Origin: Candidatus Onthocola gallistercoris
Lineage (GTDB): Bacteria; Bacillota; Clostridia; Lachnospirales; Lachnospiraceae
NCBI GenBank assembly: GCA_018715345.1
Contig: DVLT01000038.1
Location: 71,614 to 116,897 of the forward strand
Length of the DNA stretch: 45,284 nt
Direction of reading: 5' to 3'
The notes under the pieces are model-generated. The model was not told where the DNA came from. It did not search any database and saw nothing but the letters and a program-made list of their open reading frames with translations. Below, piece by piece: positions 23,828 through 33,326 of this stretch. Position 1 is the stretch's first letter; every line of letters begins with the position of its first letter. The position numbers were made by a program, and so were the translations under genes.

Positions 23828-24826
23828 ATGTTAGCATCGGATATCGGAGTGGATTTGGGAACAGACAGTGTTCTCGTATATATAAGAGGAACCGGTGTGG
23901 TTTTGAGAGAACCCAGTGTGGTGGCCTACGACCGGGATACCAACGAAGTGAAGAATATCGGAGAAGAAGCCCGTCAGATGATCGGCCGGACGCCAGGCAA
24001 TATCGTGGCGGTCCACCCGCTGCGTCAGGGCGTTATTTCAGACTATACGATCACAGAAAAGATGTTAAAGTATTTTATCCATAAAGCGGTGGGACGTAAG
24101 ACCTTCTGGAAGCCCAGGATCACGGTATGTGTACCAAGCGGCGTGACGGAGGTGGAAAAACGGGCGGTCATTGACGCCACCATGGAGGCGGGAGCCCGGG
24201 ATGTGATCATTGTAGCGGAACCGATCGCAGCGGCTTTGGGAGCCGGTATTGACATTTCCAAACCCTTTGGCAATATTATCATTGACATAGGCGGCGGCAC
24301 AACAGACATTGCGGTCATTTCCTTTGGGGATATCGTTGTCAGCACCTCACTGAAAGTGGCAGGCAACAATTTCGATGACGCCATTATCCGCTATCTGCGT
24401 AAAAATCATGAAGTGCTGGTGGGTGAACGGACAGCGGAAGAGATCAAGAGGACCATCGGGACGGCTTATCCGCGGCCGGAAGATGAAACGATGGAAGTTA
24501 CCGGCCGGAATGTGCTGACCGGACTGCCTAAAACGATCACGCTGAAATCTTCGGAAACCCAGCAGGCGCTGGAGGAAAATCTGACCCAGATCATCGAGGG
24601 ACTTCACCAGGTCCTTGAGGAAACACCGCCGGAATTGGCGGCGGATATCGCAACCCGGGGGATCCTTCTGGCCGGCGGCGGCTGTCAGCTTTACGGGCTG
24701 GATCAGCTGATCGAGGAAGTGACCGGCATACGGACAACGGTGGCGGATGATCCGCTTTCTGTTGTTGCCATTGGGACCGGACGTTACACAGAATTTCTGG
24801 AAGCAAAAACATCCGATCGGAGATAA
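23828..24826 (+). CDS. mbl: MreB/Mbl-family rod-shape actin homologue
   Basis: This 332-residue protein is a bacterial actin that forms membrane-bound filaments and guides lateral wall synthesis. Actin-fold motifs are present: phosphate 1 IGVDLGTDSVLVY, the VCVPSGVTEVEKRAV segment, IVAEPIAAALGAG, phosphate 2 IIDIGGGTTDIAVIS, and the adenosine motif ILLAGGGCQLYGLD. The loop GTDSVLVY differs from the usual GTANTLVY. The gene is alone, not with mreC and mreD, which suggests an Mbl/MreBH-type paralogue rather than the main mreB, so the symbol is tentative. A good terminator follows. Confidence 0.9.
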   Translation: MLASDIGVDLGTDSVLVYIRGTGVVLREPSVVAYDRDTNEVKNIGEEARQMIGRTPGNIVAVHPLRQGVISDYTITEKMLKYFIHKAVGRKTFWKPRITVCVPSGVTEVEKRAVIDATMEAGARDVIIVAEPIAAALGAGIDISKPFGNIIIDIGGGTTDIAVISFGDIVVSTSLKVAGNNFDDAIIRYLRKNHEVLVGERTAEEIKRTIGTAYPRPEDETMEVTGRNVLTGLPKTITLKSSETQQALEENLTQIIEGLHQVLEETPPELAADIATRGILLAGGGCQLYGLDQLIEEVTGIRTTVADDPLSVVAIGTGRYTEFLEAKTSDRR

Positions 24827-24835
24827 AAAGCATAA

Positions 24836-24869
24836 GCCGCCGGTATCACAGCACCGGCGGTTTTGTTTT
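24836..24869 (+). terminator. Terminator after the mreB/mbl gene
   Basis: CCGCCGGT (24837-24844) pairs with ACCGGCGG (24853-24860), then TTTTGTTTT. Confidence 0.88.
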
Positions 24870-24953
24870 CTGAAGAAAATGACCATATATTAAACAGCAT
24901 TGAGACATGATGCGTTATACACCGGGATTTTGGATGAGAAATCAGGAGGCGCT

Positions 24954-27167
24954 ATGGAATCCATACAGGGATTGGTTGAACATATTGTATATCATAATGA
25001 AGAAAACGGCTATACGGTACTGCATCTGATGAGACAGGGCAAGGAAACAGTGTGTGTGGGAACCATGGCCATGATCAATGAAGGCGAGTATATCCGGGCA
25101 GAAGGCGATTACGTGGAACACGCCACCTATGGAACCCAGTTTCGGATCGATCATTTTTCCATAGAAGCGCCGGAGGATGTTTTTTCCATTGAAAGATATT
25201 TGGGCTCCGGAGCCATCAAAGGGATAGGTCCCACGCTGGCAGCCCGGATCGTGAATAAATTTAAAGAAAATTCCTTTCACATTATCGAAAACGAACCGGA
25301 GCGGCTGGCGGAGGTGAAAGGCATCAGTGAAGCCAAGGCCATTGAGATCTGCCGCCAGTTCCATGAAAAGCAAGGGATGCGCCATGCCATGATGTTTTTG
25401 GCCAAATACGGTATAACCACTTCCTATGCGGTGAAGATCTACAACGAATATGGCAGCCGGCTCTATGATATCATCCGGGAGAATCCTTACCAGTTGGCGG
25501 AGGACATCAGCGGTATCGGCTTCCGGCTGGCAGATGAGATCGCGAAAAAAGCCGGCATCGGCAGCGATTCGGATTATCGGGTGCGAAGCGGTATCATTTA
25601 TGTCCTGCTCCAGGCCAGTATGAACGGGCATACCTATCTTCCGTTGGAAAAACTGAAGCAGGAGGCTGCCCACATTTTGGATATCCCAGCAGATCTGGTG
25701 GAACGGCAGTTGATGGATCTTTCCATTGACAAGAAGATCGTGATCAAAAATATTGATAAGGTACCGGTGGTGTATGCCTCGGTTTACTATTATCTGGAGC
25801 TGAACACGGCCCGGATGCTTAAAAATCTCAACATCCGCTATGATATCGATTACCAGGAAGCGGCCCGGCAGATCGAGCGGATCGAAGCGGATGAGGCGAT
25901 CAGCCTGGATGATATGCAAAAAACTGCGGTGGTGGAAGCGGCCCGAAATGGCGTTCTCGTGATCACCGGCGGTCCGGGAACCGGAAAAACGACCACCATC
26001 AATACCATCATCCGATTTTTTGAGAATGAAGGAATGGAGATACGGCTGGCGGCGCCCACCGGCCGGGCAGCCAAACGGATGACCGAAGCCACCGGCTATG
26101 AAGCCCAGACCATACATCGGATGCTTGAATTGACCGGTGGCCCGGAGGCGCCGTCAGAGAGCCAGTTCCAAAGAAATGAAGATCATCCCCTGGAAGCGGA
26201 TGCCATTATCATTGATGAGATGTCCATGGTGGATATCCATCTCATACACGCACTGCTTAAAGCCATCCTGCCGGGCACCCGGCTGATCATGGTGGGGGAT
26301 GTGAACCAGCTGCCATCGGTGGGACCGGGCAATGTACTCAAGGATATCATTTCCTCCCATTGCTTTAATGTGGTCATGCTGACGAAGATTTTCCGTCAGG
26401 CCCTGGAAAGCGCCATTATCACCAATGCCCACAAGATCAATGACGGAGAGGCGTTGGACCTGGAACGGAAAACTCCGGATTTTTTCTGCTTGAAGCGCTA
26501 TCAAAGCTCCGATATACTGGGAGTGGTCATCGCCCTTGTACGGGACAAACTTCCCCAAAATGTCCATGCTTCTTCCTATGATATACAGGTGCTCACGCCC
26601 ATGCGAAAGGGCGAACTGGGTGTGGAAAACTTAAATAAAGTTCTTCAAAGGTATCTGAATCCCAAATCGGAGGATAAGCGGGAAAAGGAGCACGGCGGAA
26701 CCCTCTTTCGGGAGGGGGATAAGGTCATGCAGGTGAAAAATAATTATCAGCTGGAATGGGAGATCACAAGCCAATATAATATCCCCATAGAAAATGGTGT
26801 GGGGGTTTTCAACGGCGACACCGGCATACTTAAAGAGATCAATTTCTTTGCGGAACAGGTGACGGTGGAATTTGATGAAGGGCGCAAAGTCACCTATTCC
26901 TTCAGTGAGTTGGATGAGTTGGAACTGGCCTATGCCATCACAGTACATAAATCCCAAGGCAGCGAATACCCGGCCATCGTGCTGCCCCTGCTGTCCGGGC
27001 CGAGGATGCTGTTTAACCGGAATATCCTTTATACGGCTGTGACCCGGGCCAAAAACTGCGTGGCCATCGTGGGAAGCGATATGACGGTGCAGCAGATGAT
27101 ACATAACGAACGCCAGCAGCAAAGATACAGCTCGCTGGATGTGCGGATCAGCGAAGCGGGCCTGTAA
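24954..27167 (+). CDS. recD2: RecD2-type 5'-3' DNA helicase
   Basis: RecD2 is a RecBC-independent SF1B helicase used in DNA repair. The 737-residue product has the long N-terminal region of the family with helix-hairpin-helix segments (IKGIGPTLAARIV and VKGISEAKAIEI). The motor follows: Walker A GGPGTGKTTT near residue 339, AAPTGRAAKRM, Walker B IIDEMSMVD near 421, GDVNQLPSVGPG, and the C-terminal motifs AYAITVHKSQGSE and LYTAVTRAKNCV. AGGAGG at 24944-24949 supports the ATG at 24954, although the spacing is only four bases; a longer open frame upstream is not needed. It is a single-gene unit with a strong terminator. Confidence 0.95.
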   Translation: MESIQGLVEHIVYHNEENGYTVLHLMRQGKETVCVGTMAMINEGEYIRAEGDYVEHATYGTQFRIDHFSIEAPEDVFSIERYLGSGAIKGIGPTLAARIVNKFKENSFHIIENEPERLAEVKGISEAKAIEICRQFHEKQGMRHAMMFLAKYGITTSYAVKIYNEYGSRLYDIIRENPYQLAEDISGIGFRLADEIAKKAGIGSDSDYRVRSGIIYVLLQASMNGHTYLPLEKLKQEAAHILDIPADLVERQLMDLSIDKKIVIKNIDKVPVVYASVYYYLELNTARMLKNLNIRYDIDYQEAARQIERIEADEAISLDDMQKTAVVEAARNGVLVITGGPGTGKTTTINTIIRFFENEGMEIRLAAPTGRAAKRMTEATGYEAQTIHRMLELTGGPEAPSESQFQRNEDHPLEADAIIIDEMSMVDIHLIHALLKAILPGTRLIMVGDVNQLPSVGPGNVLKDIISSHCFNVVMLTKIFRQALESAIITNAHKINDGEALDLERKTPDFFCLKRYQSSDILGVVIALVRDKLPQNVHASSYDIQVLTPMRKGELGVENLNKVLQRYLNPKSEDKREKEHGGTLFREGDKVMQVKNNYQLEWEITSQYNIPIENGVGVFNGDTGILKEINFFAEQVTVEFDEGRKVTYSFSELDELELAYAITVHKSQGSEYPAIVLPLLSGPRMLFNRNILYTAVTRAKNCVAIVGSDMTVQQMIHNERQQQRYSSLDVRISEAGL

Positions 27168-27181
27168 AGATAGTTTATGTT

Positions 27182-27220
27182 CCCAATGGGATATTTCGGT
27201 ATCCCATTGGGCTTTTTTTT
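27182..27220 (+). terminator. recD2 terminator
   Basis: CCCAATGGGATA (27182-27193), loop TTTCGG, TATCCCATTGGG (27200-27211), then C and eight T. The 308-base gap that follows holds a direct repeat and the promoter of the polysaccharide operon but no gene. Confidence 0.95.
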
Positions 27221-27237
27221 AACGAAAGTTGCTGTGG

Positions 27238-27382
27238 AAAATGTTGAAAAAGCGGTATTTTTAATGAGAAAGTGTCAAAGACCCGGATTCCCGGTGAAAC
27301 GAAAATCCTTCTGTTTTTTGACCATCAAAGGGACGATCAGGCCATGGCCCGGCATTGTATAAAATGCTGAAAAAGCGGTATT
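27238..27382 (+). repeat. Direct repeat of 22 bp, copies 123 bp apart
   Basis: TGAAAAAGCGGTATT preceded by AAAATGT occurs at 27238-27259; the copy at 27361-27382 has AAAATGC instead, one mismatch in 22. Both lie upstream of the polysaccharide operon promoter. Confidence 0.7.
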
Positions 27383-27395
27383 GCAGGCGGAATGT

Positions 27396-27423
27396 TTGAT
27401 TTTAAAATACAGTATGATATAAT
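27396..27423 (+). promoter_or_regulatory. Promoter of the polysaccharide operon
   Basis: TTGATT at 27396-27401, a 16-base spacer, and a perfect TATAAT at 27418-27423 preceded by TGA (extended -10). It is the only clear promoter found before the long gene run to the window end. Confidence 0.75.
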
Positions 27424-27475
27424 GGAGAGGAATGCCTGACACGGGACTACATTTTGAAACTTAAGGAGTATTTGC

Positions 27476-28405
27476 ATGTGTAAGATTGCAGTATTGATAC
27501 CTTGTTATAACGAAAGTGTTACCATCGGAAAGGTCGTCAGAGACTACCGGGAAGCGCTGCCGGAGGCGGATATTTACGTCTACGACAATAACTCCACCGA
27601 TGGCACGGCGAAGATCGCGAAGGAAGCGGGAGCGATCGTGCGCTATGAAAAACGGCAGGGAAAAGGGAATGTTATCCGGACCATGTTCCGGGAGATTGAT
27701 GCGGATTGTTACCTGATGATCGACGGGGACGACACCTACCCGGCACAGAACGCCCGGGAGATGGTGCGCTGCGTGCTGGAGGATCATGTGGATATGGTCA
27801 TCGGCGACCGACTCTCCTCCACATATTTTACTGAGAATAAAAGGATGTTCCACAATTCGGGGAACCGGCTGGTGCGAGGACTGATCAATCGGATATTCAA
27901 AAGCAATATAAGAGATATTATGACCGGTTACCGGGCATTCAGCCGCTTATTTGTCAAAACATTTCCTGTTTTATCCAAAGGATTTGAGATTGAAACGGAG
28001 ATGACGATACATGCTCTGGATAAGAATTTCCTTTTAAAGGAGATACCGGTGGCTTACAGAGACCGGCCGGAGGGGAGCGTTTCCAAGCTGAACACTGTCC
28101 GTGACGGTTTGAAAGTGCTTAAAACCATCGCCGGTCTGTTTAAAAATTACAAGCCGCTGCGGTTTTTCACCTGTATTGCCATGGTATTATGGCTGATCAG
28201 CCTGGGAATGTTTCTTCCAGTCCTGTTAGACTACATTCATACAGGATTGGTACCCAGATTTCCAACGCTCATCGTATGTTCTGCCCTGGCGGCGGCGGGA
28301 GCTATTGCGGAAGTCTGCGGACTTATCCTGGATGTGGTCGTAAAAAAACATCGGCAGATGTATGAGTTATTCCTTAACATGATGTATACGCACAGCGAAG
28401 AGTAA
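27476..28405 (+). CDS. GtrB/DPM1-like polyprenyl-phosphate glycosyltransferase (GT2)
   Basis: This 309-residue GT2 enzyme resembles transferases that load a sugar onto polyprenyl phosphate. The catalytic domain has VLIPCYNESVTIGKVV, IYVYDNNSTDGTAKIA, the DxD-type LMIDGDDTYPAQ and the YRAFSRLF/FEIETEMTIHAL segment typical of DPM1-type enzymes. Two C-terminal transmembrane helices follow (FTCIAMVLWLISLGMFLPVL and LIVCSALAAAGAIAEVCGLI). AAGGAG lies seven bases before the ATG. It is the first gene of the polysaccharide operon. The likely product, a polyprenyl-phosphate sugar, could feed the GT-C-like membrane proteins at the other end of the operon. Confidence 0.9.
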   Translation: MCKIAVLIPCYNESVTIGKVVRDYREALPEADIYVYDNNSTDGTAKIAKEAGAIVRYEKRQGKGNVIRTMFREIDADCYLMIDGDDTYPAQNAREMVRCVLEDHVDMVIGDRLSSTYFTENKRMFHNSGNRLVRGLINRIFKSNIRDIMTGYRAFSRLFVKTFPVLSKGFEIETEMTIHALDKNFLLKEIPVAYRDRPEGSVSKLNTVRDGLKVLKTIAGLFKNYKPLRFFTCIAMVLWLISLGMFLPVLLDYIHTGLVPRFPTLIVCSALAAAGAIAEVCGLILDVVVKKHRQMYELFLNMMYTHSEE

Positions 28406-28420
28406 AAGGAGACAAAGACA

Positions 28421-30190
28421 ATGCAAATGAAAAACAGAAGGATGCTGGCGGCTGTTTTAAGCGCTGTACTTCTTTTGTCGACATGTACAACGACGAATAC
28501 CTGGGTATATGCCCAGGAAGAGAGTGTGGGAGAAACGGAGACCGATCTGGAAAGCGGCAGCATATCAGATCCCGTAGAAACGGAAGAACCCTCCGAAACC
28601 GGTGAAAGCAGTACTTCCGGGATAAAAACAGAGGAGACGCAGGAGACGGAGACAGCCGCCGCTGAAGAGACGGAGGCGGAAACAGAGACGGAAAGACAGC
28701 CCCAGATCGCCAACAGCTGGCGTTATTCCAACGGAGAGCTGCTGGTTCCGAATACCTATGCCGTAGACGATCCCAATGCCTGGAGCAAGGTGGATGGGTT
28801 TTATGTAAACAACCTTGGAGACCCCATTAAAGGCGCTATAAGTCGGGGAATCGATGTATCCTCTTATCAAGGTTCCATTGACTGGGAAAAGGTTCAGGCA
28901 GACGATGTTTCCTTTGCCATTATCCGCTGCGGATATGGAGACAACTGGGAAATAGATATTGACGAAGACGGCATATATGATCAGGATGACCGGTATTGGG
29001 AAATCAACGCGGCAGCCTGCGAACGTCTTGGAATTCCCTACGGTACCTATTTTTATTCCTATGCCATGAATGAAGAGATGGTAAGGAGCGAAGCGGAACA
29101 TACGATAAGGCTGCTGGAAGGTAAAAATCTGTCCTATCCCATCTATCTGGATCTGGAGCAGGCAGAGTTAAGAACCTTGGATCCGGAAGTGTTGGCAGAG
29201 CATGTGCAGCTTTATTTTGAAATACTGGCAGAAGCCGGCTATACCAATGTGGGCGTGTACGCCAATAAAGACTGGTTTGATAATGTTCTGACAGATCCCT
29301 ACTTTGACACGGTGAATAAGTGGGTGGCTCAGTACAATGAGGAATGTACCTATGAGGGCGACTACAGTATGTGGCAGGCAACAAGCACAGGCAGGATCGA
29401 TGGTATTACCGGTAATTACGGATATGTGGATATCAATTTTGAGATGAATATATCCTATTATCAGATCGAACAGTTCGTCAGCCGGCTTTACAACCTGGTG
29501 TTAGACCGGGAACCGGATCAGGATGGGCTGGACGATTGGAGTCAGCTGCTGGCAAATAAGGAAATCACAGGCGCCGAGGCGCTGCAAGGGTTTGTGGACA
29601 GTCCGGAATTTCAGGAAAAGGAAATGACGGACGAAGAGTACATCGATATCATTTATCAGGTATGCCTGGATCGGCATGCGGATACCGCGGGATTGGAAGC
29701 TTGGAAAGACTGCCTGAATGATGGTGTGACAAGAGATTATATTTTGTATGGTGTTGCGGAATCGAACGAATTTACAGAAATCTGTGCATCGGCAGGAATC
29801 GAACGAGGAAATATATCATTGACAGATGTGAGAGATCAAAGCATCAGTGTGACACGGTATGTCTATCGTTGTTATGATGTGTTTCTAGGGAGAAAACCGG
29901 ATGAAGATGGTTTTAAAGCGTGGATTTCTCAAATCCTTAATAACAGAAATACACCGGCAAAAGTAGCCGAGGGATTTGTCTTTTCAGATGAACTGAAAAA
30001 GCAGAATCTCAGTGATGAAGAATTTATCAAAATCCTTTATGTTGGTCTGTTTGATCGACAGGCAGATGACGAGGGAGTTGTAGACTGGATGGCGTGGTTT
30101 GATCAAGGACGGACAAGATTGGATGTCTTTAATGGATTTACCGGTTCGGATGAGTTCAAAGAACTCATTGCCCGTTTTGGCTTTAAATAG
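28421..30190 (+). CDS. Secreted GH25 muramidase with DUF4214 repeats
   Basis: This 589-residue exported protein has a signal peptide (MLAAVLSAVLLLSTC), a Glu/Thr-rich linker to about residue 95, and a glycoside hydrolase family 25 lysozyme domain at about 140-345. Catalytic motifs are GIDVSSYQGSIDW and the DxE of YLDLEQ. The C-terminal 240 residues are two DUF4214 units (starting FVSRLYNLVLDREPDQDGL and YVYRCYDVFLGRKPDEDGF), each with two similar 50-residue halves. DUF4214 has no fixed function; binding to wall or glycan is plausible. It lies 15 bases after the GtrB-like gene and 20 before the priming transferase, so it is made with the polysaccharide enzymes. Confidence 0.92.
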   Translation: MQMKNRRMLAAVLSAVLLLSTCTTTNTWVYAQEESVGETETDLESGSISDPVETEEPSETGESSTSGIKTEETQETETAAAEETEAETETERQPQIANSWRYSNGELLVPNTYAVDDPNAWSKVDGFYVNNLGDPIKGAISRGIDVSSYQGSIDWEKVQADDVSFAIIRCGYGDNWEIDIDEDGIYDQDDRYWEINAAACERLGIPYGTYFYSYAMNEEMVRSEAEHTIRLLEGKNLSYPIYLDLEQAELRTLDPEVLAEHVQLYFEILAEAGYTNVGVYANKDWFDNVLTDPYFDTVNKWVAQYNEECTYEGDYSMWQATSTGRIDGITGNYGYVDINFEMNISYYQIEQFVSRLYNLVLDREPDQDGLDDWSQLLANKEITGAEALQGFVDSPEFQEKEMTDEEYIDIIYQVCLDRHADTAGLEAWKDCLNDGVTRDYILYGVAESNEFTEICASAGIERGNISLTDVRDQSISVTRYVYRCYDVFLGRKPDEDGFKAWISQILNNRNTPAKVAEGFVFSDELKKQNLSDEEFIKILYVGLFDRQADDEGVVDWMAWFDQGRTRLDVFNGFTGSDEFKELIARFGFK

Positions 30191-30210
30191 GTACGGAGGA
30201 AATAAACAGC

Positions 30211-31623
30211 ATGAAGCGTATACTGGGGAAATTGGAACGGACGATCATATTTTTACTGAAGATGGCGCTTTACGCCAGTGTTTTCGTGTGCTTTTTTGGG
30301 ATCATGTCCATTCCCAATCCCCAGCTGCTCCGCTTGTCCAGAACCTCCGGCGTTACGATCCTCACCTTTATCGCGGTGGGGTTCGGCATGATCAGCGCCT
30401 ATGGAACGTATGATATCGGAAAAAGAAAGAGTAAACCGATCATAGCTTCCTTGATGCTGGCAACAATGATCACAGATGTTGTCACCTATTTGCAGCTTTC
30501 GATCATGAATACCAATGCTGCCAACAACGCGACTTTTCGGCTGGAGAGTGTGGGCTTGCTGATATGCGTGGTCTTCCTTCAGTTTGTGATCATCAATATT
30601 TTTGTATATGGCGGCAATTTCCTCTATTTTCATATTAATGAACCGGAAAAATGCTGTATCATAACCTCGTCCGCAGACAGCTTCCGTCAGATTGCCCATG
30701 CGGTCAAGGTTTTTCATAAACAATATAGAATAACAGAGATTATTGATTACAGGGATGAAAATGTTTTAAAAAGCATATTAAAGTGTGAAGCAATATTTAT
30801 CTATGATGTTCCGGTAAAAGAACGGACCGAATTGATCGAATATTGTTACAGGAATATGCGGGATATCTATTTCAGTCCTGAGATAGCGGATATCGTGGAG
30901 ATCAATTCCAAACATGTGATCCTGGATGATATTTCTCTGATCAATTTAGGGGTAAAAGAACTTTCCATTGAGCAGCGTGTTGTTAAACGGGCTATGGATA
31001 TTGTTTTATCCCTTTTTATGCTTATTTTATCCAGTCCGATCTGGCTTATCTGCGCGGCGGCCATCAAGATCAATGACGGCGGCAAGATTTTCTTTAAACA
31101 GAAACGGGCGACAAAAAACGGCCGGGTATTTGAAGTGTACAAATTCCGGACAATGAAGGAAAATGTGGACAATTATTCAGCGGTGGCTGAAGACGACCGG
31201 ATCACCAAAGTGGGGAAGACCCTTCGGAAATACCGGCTGGATGAGCTGCCTCAGCTTCTTAACATATTAAGCGGCGATATGAGCCTGGTGGGGCCCAGGC
31301 CGGAGATGCTGGAAAATGTTTATCTGTACACAAAGGACTATCCGGAATTCGAGTATCGGCTCCGGGTGAAGGCGGGATTGACCGGTTATGCCCAGATTGC
31401 CGGCAAGTATGATACATCGCCTAAATATAAACTGGTACTGGATTTGATGTATATTGAAAATTACAGTATCCTTCGCGACATTAAACTTTTGCTTCAGACG
31501 TTGATCGTCTTTTTCAAGCCGGACAGCACACAGGCGTTTGATACGGAAAAGTACAGCAACCTGAGGATGTATGAAAAAATTGTTGAGAAATACTGGGGAG
31601 ATCAAATGGATGCAGAAGATTGA
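30211..31623 (+). CDS. Polyprenyl-phosphate sugar-1-phosphate transferase (priming enzyme, WbaP/WcaJ type)
   Basis: This enzyme starts repeat-unit or primer assembly by moving a sugar 1-phosphate from a nucleotide sugar to undecaprenyl phosphate at the inner membrane. The 470-residue product has four N-terminal transmembrane segments within residues 10-140, a soluble central domain, another hydrophobic helix (MDIVLSLFMLILSSPIWLIC) and the C-terminal bacterial sugar transferase domain. That domain has VYKFRTMKENVDN, TLRKYRLDELPQLLNILSGD, MSLVGPRPE and VKAGLTGYAQIAGKY. GGAGG lies eleven bases before the ATG. The next gene overlaps its end by 14 bases. The sugar (glucose, galactose or other) is not predictable. 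Confidence 0.95.
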   Translation: MKRILGKLERTIIFLLKMALYASVFVCFFGIMSIPNPQLLRLSRTSGVTILTFIAVGFGMISAYGTYDIGKRKSKPIIASLMLATMITDVVTYLQLSIMNTNAANNATFRLESVGLLICVVFLQFVIINIFVYGGNFLYFHINEPEKCCIITSSADSFRQIAHAVKVFHKQYRITEIIDYRDENVLKSILKCEAIFIYDVPVKERTELIEYCYRNMRDIYFSPEIADIVEINSKHVILDDISLINLGVKELSIEQRVVKRAMDIVLSLFMLILSSPIWLICAAAIKINDGGKIFFKQKRATKNGRVFEVYKFRTMKENVDNYSAVAEDDRITKVGKTLRKYRLDELPQLLNILSGDMSLVGPRPEMLENVYLYTKDYPEFEYRLRVKAGLTGYAQIAGKYDTSPKYKLVLDLMYIENYSILRDIKLLLQTLIVFFKPDSTQAFDTEKYSNLRMYEKIVEKYWGDQMDAED

Positions 31624-32374
31624 TATATCCGGTGCCATTGTCACCTACAATAATGAAGAAACAATAGAAAAATGTATTTTATCCATTTTGGAAGATACGA
31701 AAAATCTGCCTTTCCGATTGTATGTTTATGACAACGGTTCAACGGATAATACTGTCCCCATCGTCCGGTCGTTTCCGGAAGTCATCCTCACAGAAAGCTT
31801 TGAAAATGTGGGATTCGGTCAGGGCCATAATGAAATCTTAAAGATGGTGGATTCGGATGTCCACTTTGTCATTAATCCGGATATCGTCATACCTGGGGAC
31901 CGCAGCGTGATCCCACGCCTGGCAAGGTTTTTAGACAGGAATCCCGATGTGGGGATCGTTACGCCGAAAATATGTTTTGAAGACGGAGAGGAACAGTTCT
32001 TACCGAAACGGGATCCCAATATCCGTTTTGTCATCTTGAGTAAATTCCCCCTGTTCCGAAAATTCCGGAGGATCTATACAATGGCCGACCGGAGATTTGA
32101 GAGTCCGAAGACGATCGACTCCAGCACAGGCTGCTTTTTCGGGATACAAACCCCTGTCATGAAAGATGTGGACGGGTTTGATCCCCGGTTTTTCCTTTAT
32201 TTTGAAGACGCCGATCTGTCCCGGCGGGTAAGGCAGCAGAAGAAAATCGTTTTTTATCCCGGGACCTATGTGTATCATGGATGGAAAAGGGAAAATATGC
32301 ACAGCCTAAAGGGTATAAGGATTTTCCTCACATCCATGGCAAAATATTTGTGGAAATGGAGACAGGCAGATTGA
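31610..32374 (+). CDS. GT2 glycosyltransferase (rhamnosyltransferase-like)
   Basis: This 254-residue GT2 enzyme belongs to the group often annotated as rhamnosyltransferases. Visible motifs are ISGAIVTYNNEETIEKC, LYVYDNGSTDNTVPIV, ENVGFGQGHNEIL, VHFVINPDIVI and the acceptor-side FFLYFEDADLSRRVRQQ with VYHGWKRENMHS. There is no transmembrane segment, so it acts at the cytoplasmic membrane face on lipid-linked sugar. The ATG at 31610 has GGGGAG nine bases upstream and overlaps the previous gene by 14 bases; the frame is open 39 bases further up. Rhamnose is an inference from the family only. Confidence 0.88.
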   Translation: MQKIDISGAIVTYNNEETIEKCILSILEDTKNLPFRLYVYDNGSTDNTVPIVRSFPEVILTESFENVGFGQGHNEILKMVDSDVHFVINPDIVIPGDRSVIPRLARFLDRNPDVGIVTPKICFEDGEEQFLPKRDPNIRFVILSKFPLFRKFRRIYTMADRRFESPKTIDSSTGCFFGIQTPVMKDVDGFDPRFFLYFEDADLSRRVRQQKKIVFYPGTYVYHGWKRENMHSLKGIRIFLTSMAKYLWKWRQAD

Positions 32375-33312
32375 CCGTAGATATATTAATGGCAACTTTT
32401 AACGGAGAAAAATATCTGAATGAGCAGCTGACTTCCCTGGAACATCAAACATGGAGCCAGTGGCGCCTGACGGTGTGTGATGACGGATCCTCTGACCGGA
32501 CGGTGGAGATTTTAGAAGAATTTCAACGCCGTATGGGAAAAGAAAAGGTTCGGATCATCCGAAATGACCCGCCGACAGGCAGCGCCAAAAACAATTTTAT
32601 ACAGATGCTGAAAGAATGCGGCGGTCAGTATATCATGTGCTGCGATCAGGACGATCTATGGCATACCGACAAGATAAAAAAAACATTGGGATGTATGTGC
32701 AGGATGGAAGAAAAATACGGCCGCCAGACACCGCTGATGGTGCATACGGATTTAAGGGTGGTCAATGAGGCTCTCCATGAACTTCATCCCGGTTTCCATA
32801 AGTATGTGGATCTGTTCCATGACGGACGGCTGTCCCATGAACTGATCCAGAATCAGGTGACTGGCTGCACAGTGATGATCAACGGGGCTTTGAGGAGCTA
32901 TCTGGACCGGATCGATGATTTTGACAGCATCCTGATGCATGATCATTGGCTGGCCATTACCGCCATCGTATTTGGAAAGATCGGTTATCTGAATGTGGCA
33001 ACCATTGATTATCGCCAGCACGGAGACAATTCGGTGGGGGCTGCCAATGCCCGGAGCTTTTCTTATCTATGGAAAAGATTTTGCCGGGGAAAGTCGGATT
33101 TTAGGCAGGATATGAAAAAATCCACAGAACAATGTGCCTATTTTTGTCGGATTTATGCCTCTTGTATTGAAAATAAGAAGATGCTACAATTATTGGATGA
33201 ATATGCGTCGTTATATGCAAAAACAAAAATGGCCCGGATGACGGCTTTTTTCCGATATGGATTCTGGAAAAAGGGATGGATACGGAAAATTATGCAGGTG
33301 ATCTGGGGCTGA
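32356..33312 (+). CDS. GT2 glycosyltransferase (rhamnosyltransferase-like)
   Basis: This 318-residue GT2 enzyme has VDILMATFNGEKYLNEQL, LTVCDDGSSDRTVEIL, the NNF motif SAKNNFIQML and the DxD-type CCDQDDLWHTDKI. The segment TGCTVMINGAL and the later HDHWLAITA with YRQHGDNSVGA are typical of RgpB-like rhamnosyltransferases. A basic C-terminal tail could touch the membrane. Start choice is open: ATG at 32356 (used here) has only a weak ribosome site, while a TTG at 32371 has GGAG upstream and would overlap the preceding stop by four bases. Confidence 0.87.
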   Translation: METGRLTVDILMATFNGEKYLNEQLTSLEHQTWSQWRLTVCDDGSSDRTVEILEEFQRRMGKEKVRIIRNDPPTGSAKNNFIQMLKECGGQYIMCCDQDDLWHTDKIKKTLGCMCRMEEKYGRQTPLMVHTDLRVVNEALHELHPGFHKYVDLFHDGRLSHELIQNQVTGCTVMINGALRSYLDRIDDFDSILMHDHWLAITAIVFGKIGYLNVATIDYRQHGDNSVGAANARSFSYLWKRFCRGKSDFRQDMKKSTEQCAYFCRIYASCIENKKMLQLLDEYASLYAKTKMARMTAFFRYGFWKKGWIRKIMQVIWG

Positions 33313-33326
33313 ATGGATGAATATCA

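Noticed and set aside
24942-26117. 391-codon minus-strand frame opposite recD2
   Set aside because: Antisense to well-conserved helicase motifs; no start site or family motif.
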